From Sipunculus nudus (taxonomy: Eukaryota; Annelida; Sipuncula; Golfingiida; Sipunculidae), in the NCBI GenBank assembly GCA_026874595.1, contig CM049306.1, forward strand, positions 28,201,519 through 28,265,518: 64,000 nt of DNA, written 5' to 3'. The position numbers and the translations under genes were made by a program. This document shows positions 1 through 32,500 of the stretch, piece after piece. How positions within the stretch are numbered: the first letter of the stretch is position 1; the number at the start of each line of letters is the position of its first letter. The notes beneath the pieces were generated by a model that saw only the letters and a program-made list of their open reading frames with translations, was not told where the DNA came from and searched no databases.

Positions 1-43
1 TGTTTATACGATATTATGATTACAAACACTTTTCACGATAAAG

Positions 44-19869
<19,826 letters not shown>

Positions 19870-19873
19870 TCAA

Positions 19874-20044
19874 GATGTGTAAGTAGAGATTAATAATAAC
19901 ATTTATACATTATCAGCAGGTACTGAAGTGATGTGTAAGTACAGAGTTAAAGTAATTAAATAATACATAATCAACAGGTACTGAAGTGATGTGTAAGAAG
20001 AGAGTAAAGTAATTTCACAATACATAATCAACAGATATGGAAGT
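19874..20044 (+). repeat. 57-bp tandem triplication at the start of the 3'UTR intron
   Basis: Three units (about 19874-19929, 19930-19987, 19988-20044), each starting GATGTGTAAG and ending near CAACAGGTACTGAAGT. The donor GTAAGT at 19879 is repeated at 19935 and as GTAAGA at 19993. Confidence 0.85.
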
Positions 20045-21062
20045 GTAAACTGGTACAAAATAATTTATAGCCAGTTGTTTTGTTCATACCTAATAATCAG
20101 TGTTGGTAATGGTCAGCTGTTCGGGTTATACAAGGTACTCAGGAAGGTCTGGCTGTATTTTATGAGTTTACTTAACCAGTGGCAGACAACACAGAGCCTT
20201 GCTAGGAGCACTGTAATTCAGTAGTGGTTTACATTTAACTGAAAATTTAAATATGTTTCCTTGCCATTTTTTCATCTTTACAGGTGACCGTTTTACAGAT
20301 ATCGCTTGAATCCAGTCATTCATGAGACACAACAATTCAATATACAAGAACTTTGATTTTAAGTTAAATGCTGCTGTGAAGGAAACTGAGGATTTATCAA
20401 GAATCAGATACTCTGTTGGTGGTTCAAATCATGTGTAAATCAACACAGAATTAGAGGAAGAATTAGTATTGTACCATTGTTGATATCTCATTGTGTTCAA
20501 TCTAGTGATATTTGGAATGAATTGTAAAGTTATTGTTGCCATGTGCTGCTGTTGTTTTTATATTGAGGATAGATGTTAAGATAACTTAATGTGACTGTTT
20601 AGCCTTATAAATGACTCCCTGCATTTGGATACAAGTTTGTACCAGTTGGTATCAGCACAAAATCGTGAAGATACTAGGTATTGACACAAAAATGATAATG
20701 ATGGAACTTTTGAAAAAAATATTAATATTGTTTCTCATATAGTGTTTGTGTTTCTATAATTCAGTTGGTTAAGATGGTTTTAGAGCAACATTCATAAAAT
20801 TTGCTTTACAGGTTTCTTTCTTCACCTTCGTTATACACTTCCTTCACACGAAGTCTGTCAACAAAGTCTCGAATTCTTCAGTTAATAGATATGGCAGCTA
20901 GTAATTATGTCTCCCCTTAATGCTATGAATCTATTAAATTTGAATTGATTACAGCTTATATTTGACAGTAAACATGCACCTGACAAACACACACACACAC
21001 AAATTTCATCTTGTTAGCTTGATAGTCTACTGCTAAAAGCATATTTGTCACGTTTTACTGTA

Positions 21063-21068
21063 AATAAA
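21063..21068 (+). terminator. AATAAA poly(A) signal, probable SMC1A 3' end
   Basis: Canonical hexamer 1.2 kb after the SMC1A stop, just before the sequence leaves the 3'UTR-like region. Other hexamers may be used. Confidence 0.45.
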
Positions 21069-21085
21069 TATTATGTCCAGATTAA

Positions 21086-23537
21086 TATTCCTCTTTTATT
21101 CTGAAATATGGGTTGCCTCACTGCATACATCGAATGGCAGAGATCTGGTTTGAGCTGGGTTTTGCCTCATGTCTGGTTTTTGTATGAATGCAAGTTTTAC
21201 AAGTTGTCCAACTTGGCTGTGTGTTATTTGACGAATGGTGGTGTGCTGGTTACTTTTGTTATTGCTATCTGAATCATGTCATGACATGGTGTTGGCAGTG
21301 TCTCTTCAAGAATTTCATGGGCTTTCATGAAATCCACTGTAAATATTTATATATTATTAGGCCAGGGCTTGTCGCAAAATACATGATCTTTAGAGAGGTT
21401 GGAGGTCACCAGACTTCTGTGTTATTGTTGTGATAAATTAAGAAATTTAGTGGGTTTTGATGAAATTTCATCCTGGATATTCAACCAATAGGTCAAAGGT
21501 CCCATAACACAGAACAGGCATGTGTTATTAGTATATGATATTTATGACCGCATGTTCCTCTGTGGTGCTCATTGTGGTTGCTTTATGCATGTTATATAAC
21601 AAGAATAACATAATTTTGTGATGCAGATTGCCAAATCTAAGCAGACATTTTGTGTGTGGTGTTTATATGACTGCTGCTGTCCTTGATAAAACGTTGCCGC
21701 AATACTACACCTGCAATTACAAAGAACTGCTCTGAAAGATTAAGTAATTTATTAGAAGTAGCTTGCAGTGGTATAAATAGTTCATTAAATTAGAAAAACA
21801 TGAACTGAGATATCTGATAGATGATAAAGAGAACTCCCTGATTAACATGCCTCACCTACATGCAGGTGATGCATACTTGTAATGATTAGAGATATGATTG
21901 TCTATTTACATGATCTGTATACAGCAGTCTTAATGATACTAATAATATATAATGTAAACAATACAATCCATATACAAAATTTTATATACATAAAGAAAAA
22001 TAGTTTTACATAAAAATGTTTGATCACAGATATTATGAGTTCTATCTAGTCATCACAGTTATTAACATAGAAGGTCTGTAAAAAGTTGAACAATATGATA
22101 TATCATACATTCAGTTTGTAAGCACCACTGGACAGCCTCCCCTGATATCACAGACTGCTGAGGAAGTACTCCCAGCACCAGGACTGTACTGGGACCAATA
22201 CAATCAGCATGTACTGAATCAGCCAGATGCCCCACAGGTAATGAAAAAGGCCATGTATATAAACACAATGCACCTGTTAATTAGGGCATCAAAAATTACA
22301 GTAACATTTTTAAATTTCTTGGCACAGAGGTCTTGTGAAACATAAGACATTTCATTGTGTACTATAAAAGACTAGTGAAGAGAACTTTGCTTATACATTT
22401 CATGCTTGCTAGTTTGATATACTTATAGGACAAAATAATCACATACAATCAGCTGTCAGTACACATAAAGTACATTGCTATAATAAATATAATATCAGGC
22501 ATATTACAGCAGTTGAATTTACTTGCAATGCAGCATGTGCATGCAGCATTATACTGATAAAATCTGATCATGCAGTACACATCTGCTGAATATATTAATA
22601 CCAATGTCGAGTTTTTAAGTTTTGGCACAAGAGGAGAAACTGAAGAAGTATATTAAAAAAATATATATTTATGAATATTAAGTATAATGAAAATGTGGTA
22701 CTTATCAGCACCACCTTCATTTACCACAAAACCATCCAGCATAACAAATATAACATCCATACCAAGAAATTATTTCAATTAACCTTCAGTTATTACTGAT
22801 AGTATTATCCTTACAATGAGGAAATCTGGTTTTATCCTCACTGTATCACTCAAGTTTTGTTAATATAAGGTTAGCCTTTCAGGGAAGAACCCTGTCATTT
22901 GTACATGTATGAGAAACAACACAGATTTTATGGAAGCCCTTAGTCTGCAAGAACTAGTGTCTCCAATCCTTATTTACAAAATCATACAAAAGTAACGCTT
23001 CTGTGACAGCTATACATGGGCAGCTCTGACACTGCTTGTAATATTGTGTTAAATCAAATCTGATCGTGTCAATAGTAGGTACAGTTGATGTTTAACACTA
23101 TGACAGTCCTACACTGGCTCGTATACAGATCCATGTAATTTATGACTCCTCTTGATTCAGTATAACTTATATAACATATGGTGATCAAAATCTGAAATTT
23201 CCCAAAAAAATCTTGTATCTGTGCAAGCATTTTTGTGCATTTCTATATTGCATATATGGAATATTAAATAGAAAAAATGTCAGTCAACTAAATGATCAAT
23301 TTTTATTAACATATTATGCAAAGCAATTTTCATCTCATTCAGATAACCTGGTCAGTGGTCTCTGGAACATTACCAGATACATCCAGATTTATAAATAATA
23401 TCAGCAGATATTAGTTCTGTTGTTACAAACTTGCATATCAATTGTTCAAAATGTTTTAATATAAATATTTTTGAAGTCCAATATCACAGATACAGCTATG
23501 ACACTGCAGTCGTTGATGACTTGACAGAGTTGATCGT
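21086..23537. other. Convergent intergenic space and DNAH3 3'UTR
   Basis: AT-rich sequence between the SMC1A poly(A) signal and the DNAH3 stop. The DNAH3 3'UTR must occupy part of it on the - strand. TTTATT and TTTAAT (AATAAA and ATTAAA on the - strand) occur near 23303 and 23456, but I cannot choose the cleavage site. One exon-like island lies at 22115-22237. Confidence 0.5.
22115..22237 (+). CDS. Exon-like island, unassigned
   Basis: A 123-nt GC-richer block between ATTCAG and CAG|GTAATG, open in phase 0: FVSTTGQPPLISQTAEEVLP continuing to DQYNQHVLNQPDAPQ. The frame stays open to about 22340. It is not SMC1A or DNAH3 text that I know. It could be an exon of an unseen gene, a captured fragment or chance. 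Confidence 0.3.
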
Positions 23538-26500
23538 TTAGTCGTCGAGCTGACACAGCGCTGCCACCCCTCTGTTAATCCAGTGGTTCTCATGGCTGCT
23601 TGTGGGTAGCTCTATACTCAGTACGTAGTTTGTAGAATGTCCAGTGGTGGACAGGTTTCCTCGTCTGGCACTTGTCTTGTACACTAAAAAAACCATGATT
23701 AAATCAATATTCTGGTAGTTATCCTCAAATGTTTCACTAATGTATAACTGTAGCTTAGACAAATCACAGTAATACCCAAGTGTCACTCTTATCTATGAAA
23801 GTGAAGAAATCGGTGTAAAATTTTTACCACTTTAATATAAAATAATTCATGAATTCTATGACAGTATAAACTCACCTGGACAAGAGTATGTATGCTTCTC
23901 TTCAAACTTGGCCTTCACTCCAGGCTTCAGCCAGATCTTATTTTGAATTAAGGTTGGTCTTTTCCATTAAACAAAATATCTTTTAAGGGTGTATCCAAGA
24001 TGCTATTTAAATTATGGCATACTTCTCAAATTTGATGAAAACAGAGACTAATGAGGGAATTTTAGTTAAAATGCCTATACTCATAAAATAAAAGGAATAC
24101 CAGTAAATACTTCAGTTGACATTTTATTATGCAAAATATAAATTCATAAATATTTCCATTCAAAGAATTGTGCATTTAAATATATTTATGTTAAAACTTA
24201 AAAAAAAAATTATTCTTAATAATAAATATTAAACCAACATTCAAGAAGTAATATCATCTGTTTGTTATTTTAAATAAAATATCTGAAATGTATGACATTT
24301 CATCAATAAATACTGAATACCCCATGCAAAAAGACCTGACCACCACAGCCCTTATACTCTGCCCCTTTGACCTAATTATGCTAATTCACCCAAAAAAAAA
24401 CAAAAACAAGGGACCAATGGGTCACGGCGCTCAGCTGTTATATATGATAAAAAATATGAATTTAAAATGAGGCACATGCTGGTTTTGTGTGGTATTATGA
24501 TAAATATAAGCGGTATTATGAGTTGTAGTTGTTAAGCTTATGTATGATTTTGATAGTACCTTTGGAGACAGGGAAGAGGATTGATTTCATTTATTTTATT
24601 AACAAATGGACAACTATTGTCACACAGATTTTGACTTGGCAATATAACTTATAAGCAGAACATATAATATAAGAGTTTAACTATTTATTGAAAAAAATTA
24701 CAAATATTGTCCCAAATATAATTTTTATTAAAAATAAGAGAATCGTATGATTTTTTAAAATGAAATATAACTGAAATGATTATTGAAATAATATTATAGA
24801 ATATATTCATGAATGCATTCATGAATACATTTTGAAAGTATCTGCACTGGTATTCAAATACTTTCATTTTTACCTGAATTCCCATTCTTATGCAATAAAA
24901 TTTTTTAATGCAGTACATATTCATATTTGTATTTAAATACATTTGCAAAGCATTCGCACCATGTCTAGTATTTATTCAGTTTTAGCCAAACAATGATGTT
25001 GAATATCCAGAATATACAAAATTCATAAATTTAAATAATGATCATTAGTACCTGGTTTTATGGCTTTTATTGATGTTAAAAAAAATAAATGTAATATATT
25101 CACTTTGGACTACTTTCACATCAATCTACACACTAGACACAGTAGGAATCTAGATTAATATTATCAACTGCATCTTTGTCTATCATTAATTTCCTTCATA
25201 TGATCCCTAATGATTAGTAATGAATAATATTTATTTTTTTATCATTAAAATTTCACTGAAAAATACCATAGGTGACTGCATGGTGTTATTTGGAATACTA
25301 GTATGTGACATTCTATCCATCAATACAAGATTCTTATATCATCAGTAACTGCAAGTTAATTTCCTGTTATTATAGCAAATTCCTTTTCTATTTTTCTTTA
25401 ATTTGTTATTAAAAACCAATAAAAAATTATTAATTTATTGTTTATTGTTATGTTGTTGGTCAAAACTACTAGATGAGTTGGGTTGGACACCTGGATCAAC
25501 TGTGGCTGTCCATAAGCTGCCTGGCTGCCCCAGTGTATGTTTCGCCTCAAGCATGCATAATTTGCTGAAAGTCAACAAGGTCAACATACAGGTGACTCAA
25601 GAGGGGCTGGAGAGAGCCAAGGTCTGACATGGTATCATAAAAACATTAATAAAAGCTACAATTTTTGGCCAATTTCTGTCAGCTTTCTAAACTACAAAGC
25701 TGAAATCCTTATGTGTGCATGATATGAAAATTATATCAACAGTGCTCACAGGAAACAAACGTGCCATGGTCAAAGTTGGGCAAAATTTAAGGTACTAAGT
25801 TTATATTTATACTGATAACTTATAAAATTTGAAAAATTCAGAACTAATTTTGGGTATTTAAATTGAATCTTGATTAAATAATGTTACATCCCTAACAAAA
25901 AATCTCTAGCTTTAGCAATCCCCTTGTTAAGGGAGTAAATGTATTTCTTGATTTTTTACAAAGTGCATTATGTTTGGGCCCATAACTTAAAACAATTACG
26001 CAATACTGACATCATTTTTGGCATGTGCATAGAGAATGTATAGAAAAATATGTATATTATATATGATTACAGTCAGATCAGTGGTTTTGATATTAGGCAG
26101 TCTTGAAGTGTAACAATGGGTTTTTAAAGGGAAAAATGAAGTTTTTCATTAATATCTCGAAGGTAATAAGTCCTAGTGACCAAATTCTTGACATGGTAGG
26201 GGATTTTGGAAACATAGTTGTATACCAAATTTTAGGAACTGAGAGCTAAAGCTGGGGAGCTGATTTCTTGCAAGATGTAAACAATATAATACATGGTTCT
26301 TGAAAACTTGAATAAAATCTACAGTTTTTTATCAACTGGTTTCAAATTTTTGGTGTTAACAGACAAAATGCTAACAAAAACATGCTGTGAAAATTAAATC
26401 CACAGTACTTTAAAAAAAATACGTGCCATGGTCAAAGTTGGGCAAAATTTAAGGTACCAATTTTTTATTTTTGTTAATATTTTAAAAAATTTAAAAGATT

Positions 26501-29500
26501 TTTATCTTATTTTTGGTATACAATTTAATTTTGATTAATTAAAGTTATATTACTGGAAAAAAGTCCATAGCTTTAACATGTTTTGTGTTAAGTGAACAAA
26601 TATCTTTCCTGATTTTTTACAAAATGCATTATGTTTGGGCCCATAACTTTTTAAAATTATATAATACAGACATAATTTATGGCATGTACATAGGAAATAT
26701 ATAGATGAATATTTATGGTAAATATGAGGAAAAACCGATGAGTGGTTTTGAGATGAGGCCGTCCTGAAGTGTGAAAATAGGTTTTTAATAAAAAATTGAG
26801 GTTGTTCCTTAATTTCTCAAAGGAACGAAGTCGCAAAGACCCAGTTTTCGGCTTGGTAGGAGAGCTTTGGGACATCTAACATTATGCCGAATTTTGGATT
26901 CCTAGGTCTTACAGTTTCAAAACGTGCCACATCTACGGACGGACGGACAGACGGACGGACGGACGGCACGACGGATGGACAGACGGACGGACGACGGACA
27001 ATGGACCACGACTATAGCTCAGATGACTTATAGTCAGCTGAGCTAAAAACGCTCCACAGAAGTCTTTCCATGTGAGAGCTGTTTATAAGGAATAGTGACA
27101 TCACAAAGGTTGTTAACTAATAACATCACATTGAGTGACAATTCCTTGTTATATCTCTGTTCATGAGTGATGAATATATATTGCAATCCCTATGAAGTGT
27201 TTCGCCATATTTTGGATTATTTGTCTCATACAAATTATGTACAAGGTAAGACACTGTTTTCCTCTTGGGAGTCAGCAGAACAGCTCTGGCAACCTTTGAA
27301 CTAGACCTTTCTATACTGTCTCCTTTTTAGACAAAATATCCTGGGAAAACGTGGACTTGGGTACTGGTCCAGACTACACATATTCTGTTTGGGAGAGTCG
27401 CTCAAATTATGCAAATTTTGCGTTTGTCAGGTGACTGTTTATATTGCCAATTGTGACTCAGATTGGATGAATGCAACTGCTCTGCTTATAATAATTAACT
27501 GAATGAATATGTGATTAAGGTCACAGAGTTCATGGTAAGATCAGTTACAAATAGGAGGGCTAACAGTACATTTCAAACTGCATTTTTTTAATCAGTACAT
27601 GTGCTATAACACTTTCATCCTTGCATATTTGGTGTCTGTAAGAGCTAGAAACTGTTGATGCCTGAAACCAGGCTGATGTCTCCTTGCAGATAATGACCAT
27701 ATTTTACCATAAAAGGATACCACTGGCAGGGGATCGTAGAGGACCTTGAGTAATGACTCACTGACCACTTTTGTGTCTCTGTCCCACCTGGCTCCCTCCA
27801 TGAATAAACCCTTGATGTAGGCACCAGTGTCCTAATGAAGAAAGAAACCATGTGCATCTTTAGTGTTTCAGTCATTACAACTTTATTCATTTGTCATCTG
27901 TTAAAATGTAAACACTTGGTATATATATCATCAAAGTCTGCAATCGTCTACTCTCTACCAAGAAGTTCAATAATTAACTTGTATATTTATCACAAATTAA
28001 AAAAAATTAAAAGATCAAACAGGGTAATGAGTATCTGTAATTTTACATGTCATATACAAAATGCACCACTTGCATTCTGTATGCTTAGTATATCTATACA
28101 TGTCCATCATTCCATACAGATGTATAGCTCGTGAAAGTGAAATTATGGCTGGTGTATCATGCTTGTGATCTTTCTACAACTTACTGGTTTCTTGCTCATG
28201 ATATTTTGTGACACTGTGACCTCAAACTCAAAGCCCAGATGATCAATAGGGATTTTGTGGCGCCTGGCATAGTTCTGTAGCACCCCTGTCAGGAAGGACT
28301 GAGTGAAGTAGAAGCCCGAGATCCAGAACACGGTGGGAATACCACTGAAGATCCACTCCTGTACCAAGTCAGAAGACACCACAATGAAGACACACTGGGT
28401 TTAAGTTGATATGGTTTATAAATCATGAAAGGAAAAAGCTGACCACAATCATGAGCCATCATTGCCCTTCCTCTTTTTTGGTTCCTACTTAAAGTCTAAC
28501 TAAAATATTAATTTAGATTAATCTTGCAATAATCTTTATAATAATATAGGTGAAACTGTGTCCAATGATATGATATATGAAGCCAAAGTAGGTTTCAACT
28601 AGTACTTGCTTGTCCTTTATGAATGATATATCCTTCTTTCATAGTATTGTATACCAGGAAATTTACAGTAGCATACTTGCTAAAATTATATAACTGTGAA
28701 CAGCTACAAATTTTCACAACCCTTGGTTATTTATTCTAAGAACTTGGTAAAATATATTTTTGGCCACAATTTCAAAGTCCTGTTTGTAGCCCCAATCAAC
28801 AGTGCCCACCTTAAAGAACTGCAGTCTTGCCACCAGGTCAGTGATATAGCTGCCCAGGGGCTTCAGTGATGGGTAGGACTTGGCTGCCCACATGGCAGGT
28901 ACCTGGATAAACAGTGACAAAAACATTTGAATACATACTGCAAGATTAATATTCAACTTGGCAAAGAGTCATTCCGACAGAACATATTTTGTGCCTTTTG
29001 GTATTGTATATATTTACCTAGTTTCATATGAAAAATGTCACTGATTGAGGGTGAAGGAGATACAAGGTGTCACAGTAATTTCTTTCATACCTGCTATTTT
29101 GTCTGACTAATGTGACACTGATATAATGATATTAAATAATCTATTTTCCGGTTAACAATCAACTAAAGTTCAAAGGCTCAAAAAACATCTGATTTGTGTA
29201 TTTGTCAGGGTTAACAGGAATTGTCTTATACCTTAAGAAAACCTTCAGAAAACAGTCACCAAGTTTTTCTAAATTGGTGACTGTTTTCTGAAGGTTTTCT
29301 TAAGGTATAAAGTTTTTCTAAATTATTTTTTTTTAATTTTTAAAACAGCAATTCTTTTAAACATGAAGGTATGTCTTACCTTTCCCACAAGCATGCTTCC
29401 AAACAGGTCCTCAAGCTCGGCAGACATTACAACCAGCCCCTTGGTTGCCTTCAGTAGTTCTTGTAGGCTGACACGTATTACTGAGATTAATCGATTGAAA

Positions 29501-32500
29501 CGGATAAGTTCCTGTACTAACACAGTGTTCATTGACTCCTCATACCGCACCGGGAATTTGCCCTAAAATGCAAGCAAGATACATTATCTGACAAAAAGGT
29601 GTATGTGCCACATATTTGATAAAGCCCTTTGCTGAGCAAATGCCATGACTGACAAACTCCAAGTTAAACCTTACATGATGCATAACATTTCACTAGGTAT
29701 GACTGATTCGTCCAACATGCCCCACCTCAAGGTTGAAGGTCATTTCTATCAGCACTTTTGTTGTGATACTCCCACTAATAATGGAGCCCCAACATGGTTT
29801 AGCTTTTGGTTAACTGCATATATGCGGCATATTATATATGGTTATCACTGATAAAATAACAACATACTTTCAGAGAGTTATTTGCCACTAAGACAGTGTT
29901 TAATTAGTGACAATTTTTCATACAGACCTGGACTTCCTCCAGACTGAAGTCCGGTGGTATTTTTGACAGGACGTCATGAGCCAGTTCTTCCACCACATCT
30001 TGAGATGACCTGCCTCCACCACCAAGCTGTAAATATAATAAACATGTCACAGATTCCTATTAAATCTATAGATGTAATATTGTTAAAATGTGAAATAAAG
30101 TAGCTGTGAAATATAGTCACAGTAAATTACAGGGAAAAAAAGGATAATTTGTGGTAGTGACATATATGCCAGAAGAGGTCATGTATAATCAGTAAAGATT
30201 TATCCCGATTTAAAAAATTGAAATTGTTCTGAAAGTGGTATAATATCTAAAAATACCAGATTCATTGTGCAAGTGTACTGAAGTAAAATAAAATATATTC
30301 TACAAGCCTATAATATTCTGAGGGAAATAATCTATAACATATTACACAACCAATAAAAATTGCTTTTGCACTGTTTGTAGTGGACATTTTGCATGACTAA
30401 GTGAGTAGGTGAATCCTACCTGTCTGGGCAGTGTCAGGAGGATTCCCTCAAACAGCTGTTGTGTTTCCTGCTGATCCTTTGTGATGTCAGCATTTTCATG
30501 TAAACCAAAAACCTGAATGAAGCAAAGACAAACATGTATCAGTGACATTGTAATGCCCAGCTGTGAAACATTTACATTTTGCAAACATAAAGCCTAACAT
30601 TTCCAGAGAACAGCAAAATCACAAACGTAAACTGGAATGGCTTTGTTTTTCCAGTGCAAAAATATATATGTTTCCCCCCTAAGGGCCATCCCAAAACATT
30701 TAGGGCAAAAATATGCACAATCTCAAAACAATGATTCTAGATGTCAGCACATTTGACCTTGAACATCAAGGTCAAGGTCATCAGTACTTATGCTTTTCTG
30801 AGAATTTGTTGGAAACAACTTGTGTGTTGAATCTGAGGGATAATCATGCAGTACTTCATAAGTTATTCTGTTCACAAGACAATAACTATAATTCAGCCTA
30901 TTTTCCTTGAAGATCCTGGTCAGGGTCACCAGTTTCGAACTCATCCAAGAACTTTGTTGTGTACCAAATTTGATGACAAACTGTGAAATACTTATGGGGT
31001 AGACCAACTTTTTTACATTTTGGCAGATTTGACCTGGAAGATGAAGGTCAAGGTCATCAGTTTTTGAACTTCGAGATTTTGGTAGAACCAATTTGTGTTT
31101 CAAATTTGGGAAAAAATATGCAGCACTTCAAAAATTATCATATTCACAAGATATCCTACAGACAACTATAATTGTCCTTGAAGATCCTAGTCAAGGTTGC
31201 AAGTTTTCAAACTCATCCAAGAACTTCGTTGAAACGTATCAAATTTGATGCCAAAATGTGAAATATTTCAAAAGTTAGCGGGTTCACAAAAGTTTTATAT
31301 TTCAGCAGATTTGACCTTAAAGATATAGGTCAAGAGCATCAGTTTTAAAAATTGTCCCAGATTTTGCTAGAAACAAGTTGTGTTTCAAAGTTCGGGGAAA
31401 AAAAAATGCAGCCCTTCCAAAGTAATCCTAGTCATAAGATATCCTGACAATGACGACAGATGATGGCACTGAAAACAACCCCGGGGGGGGGGGGGGGGGA
31501 GACATCTAAATTATCCTGATTTAACACATCCTTGTTTGATGTATTAGCACAACTGAACTGTAAACTAGCTTTTACATCTGTTACCTAGTTACAGAGTTAA
31601 TTTCCATTCTGGATATTTTATCAATAAAAATCTAAAAGTAGGAAATATGTATACTAGTATGCTTACCTCTGGATGTGGAGTTAGAGGCAGGCTGCGGATG
31701 TATTCTATGTAGCTTTCATACTCGCCAATGGGAGGTGCATAATACATTCCACTGCTTGAGAACTTGTATTGTTCATTGCTGATGACATCTTTGTTGTAGA
31801 AGATGTCTAGAATACTTATGATAAGGCGTCGATCACGATCATCTGTTACTCTACCTCCGTAATTGCACTCTCCCGTCAAGTAAGAGAGAGCTACCAAAGG
31901 AGTCTCTTCATATTCTTCAACAAACATCTTAAAAGACACATTTGTCAAATACCATCAAGCATTATTATCAAGGAATGTATTAACAATGAAAAACTGGGAA
32001 ATGATATGATATTAAAGCTTGGATAAACTTATAGGAATCTGTTTTTTTTTAATTAAATTTATAAGTTGTGTTTTATATAGATAATATTCCATTATGTTTT
32101 TTTTTTTACAAGGGACCCATGGGTCACGTCGCTCCGCTGAATGTTGGAAAATATTAGCAACTGCAAAATATTATTATTGCTTTTGGCTTTTCATGTATAT
32201 TAGCATTTGAAAAGCTAAGGAAAAATGAAACTCTGTAAATTATAGAATAATGGACATGAGCCAAAGCATATGCACTGTGAAATATATGAAACTTGTGGCC
32301 TGAAACCATTTAATGATGCACAAAGGGAAAAAATGGGCCTACGGTATGTGTTATACATTACATAAACAATTAATGTGTGAAGGTAATTAAGTTTTCAAAA
32401 GTTAAATATATGGCCTTATGAGTTAAAAATTAATCCCATAAAGTTTTACCAATATTCCTGATTTTAAAATTAAGTCTAACAGTGTTATTCACACCTAAGT

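Larger units (their letters stand above)
19870..21085 (+). other. SMC1A: SMC1A 3'UTR with probable intron and poly(A) signal
   Basis: Nine bases after the stop lies a strong donor, GTAAGT (19879-19884). A pyrimidine-rich tract ending in CAG|GTGACC (acceptor at 20283) closes a plausible 404-bp 3'UTR intron (19879-20282). The donor is too close to the stop codon to trigger the classical exon-junction NMD rule. A canonical AATAAA sits at 21063-21068. The end of the transcript is an estimate. Confidence 0.55.

Noticed and set aside
20405-20440. tRNA-like box B (GGTTCAAATC) in the SMC1A 3'UTR
   Set aside because: No matching box A or cloverleaf pairing could be found around it.
27160-27260. C/D snoRNA (GTGATGA C box)
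   Set aside because: No D box (CTGA) or terminal stem at a suitable distance.
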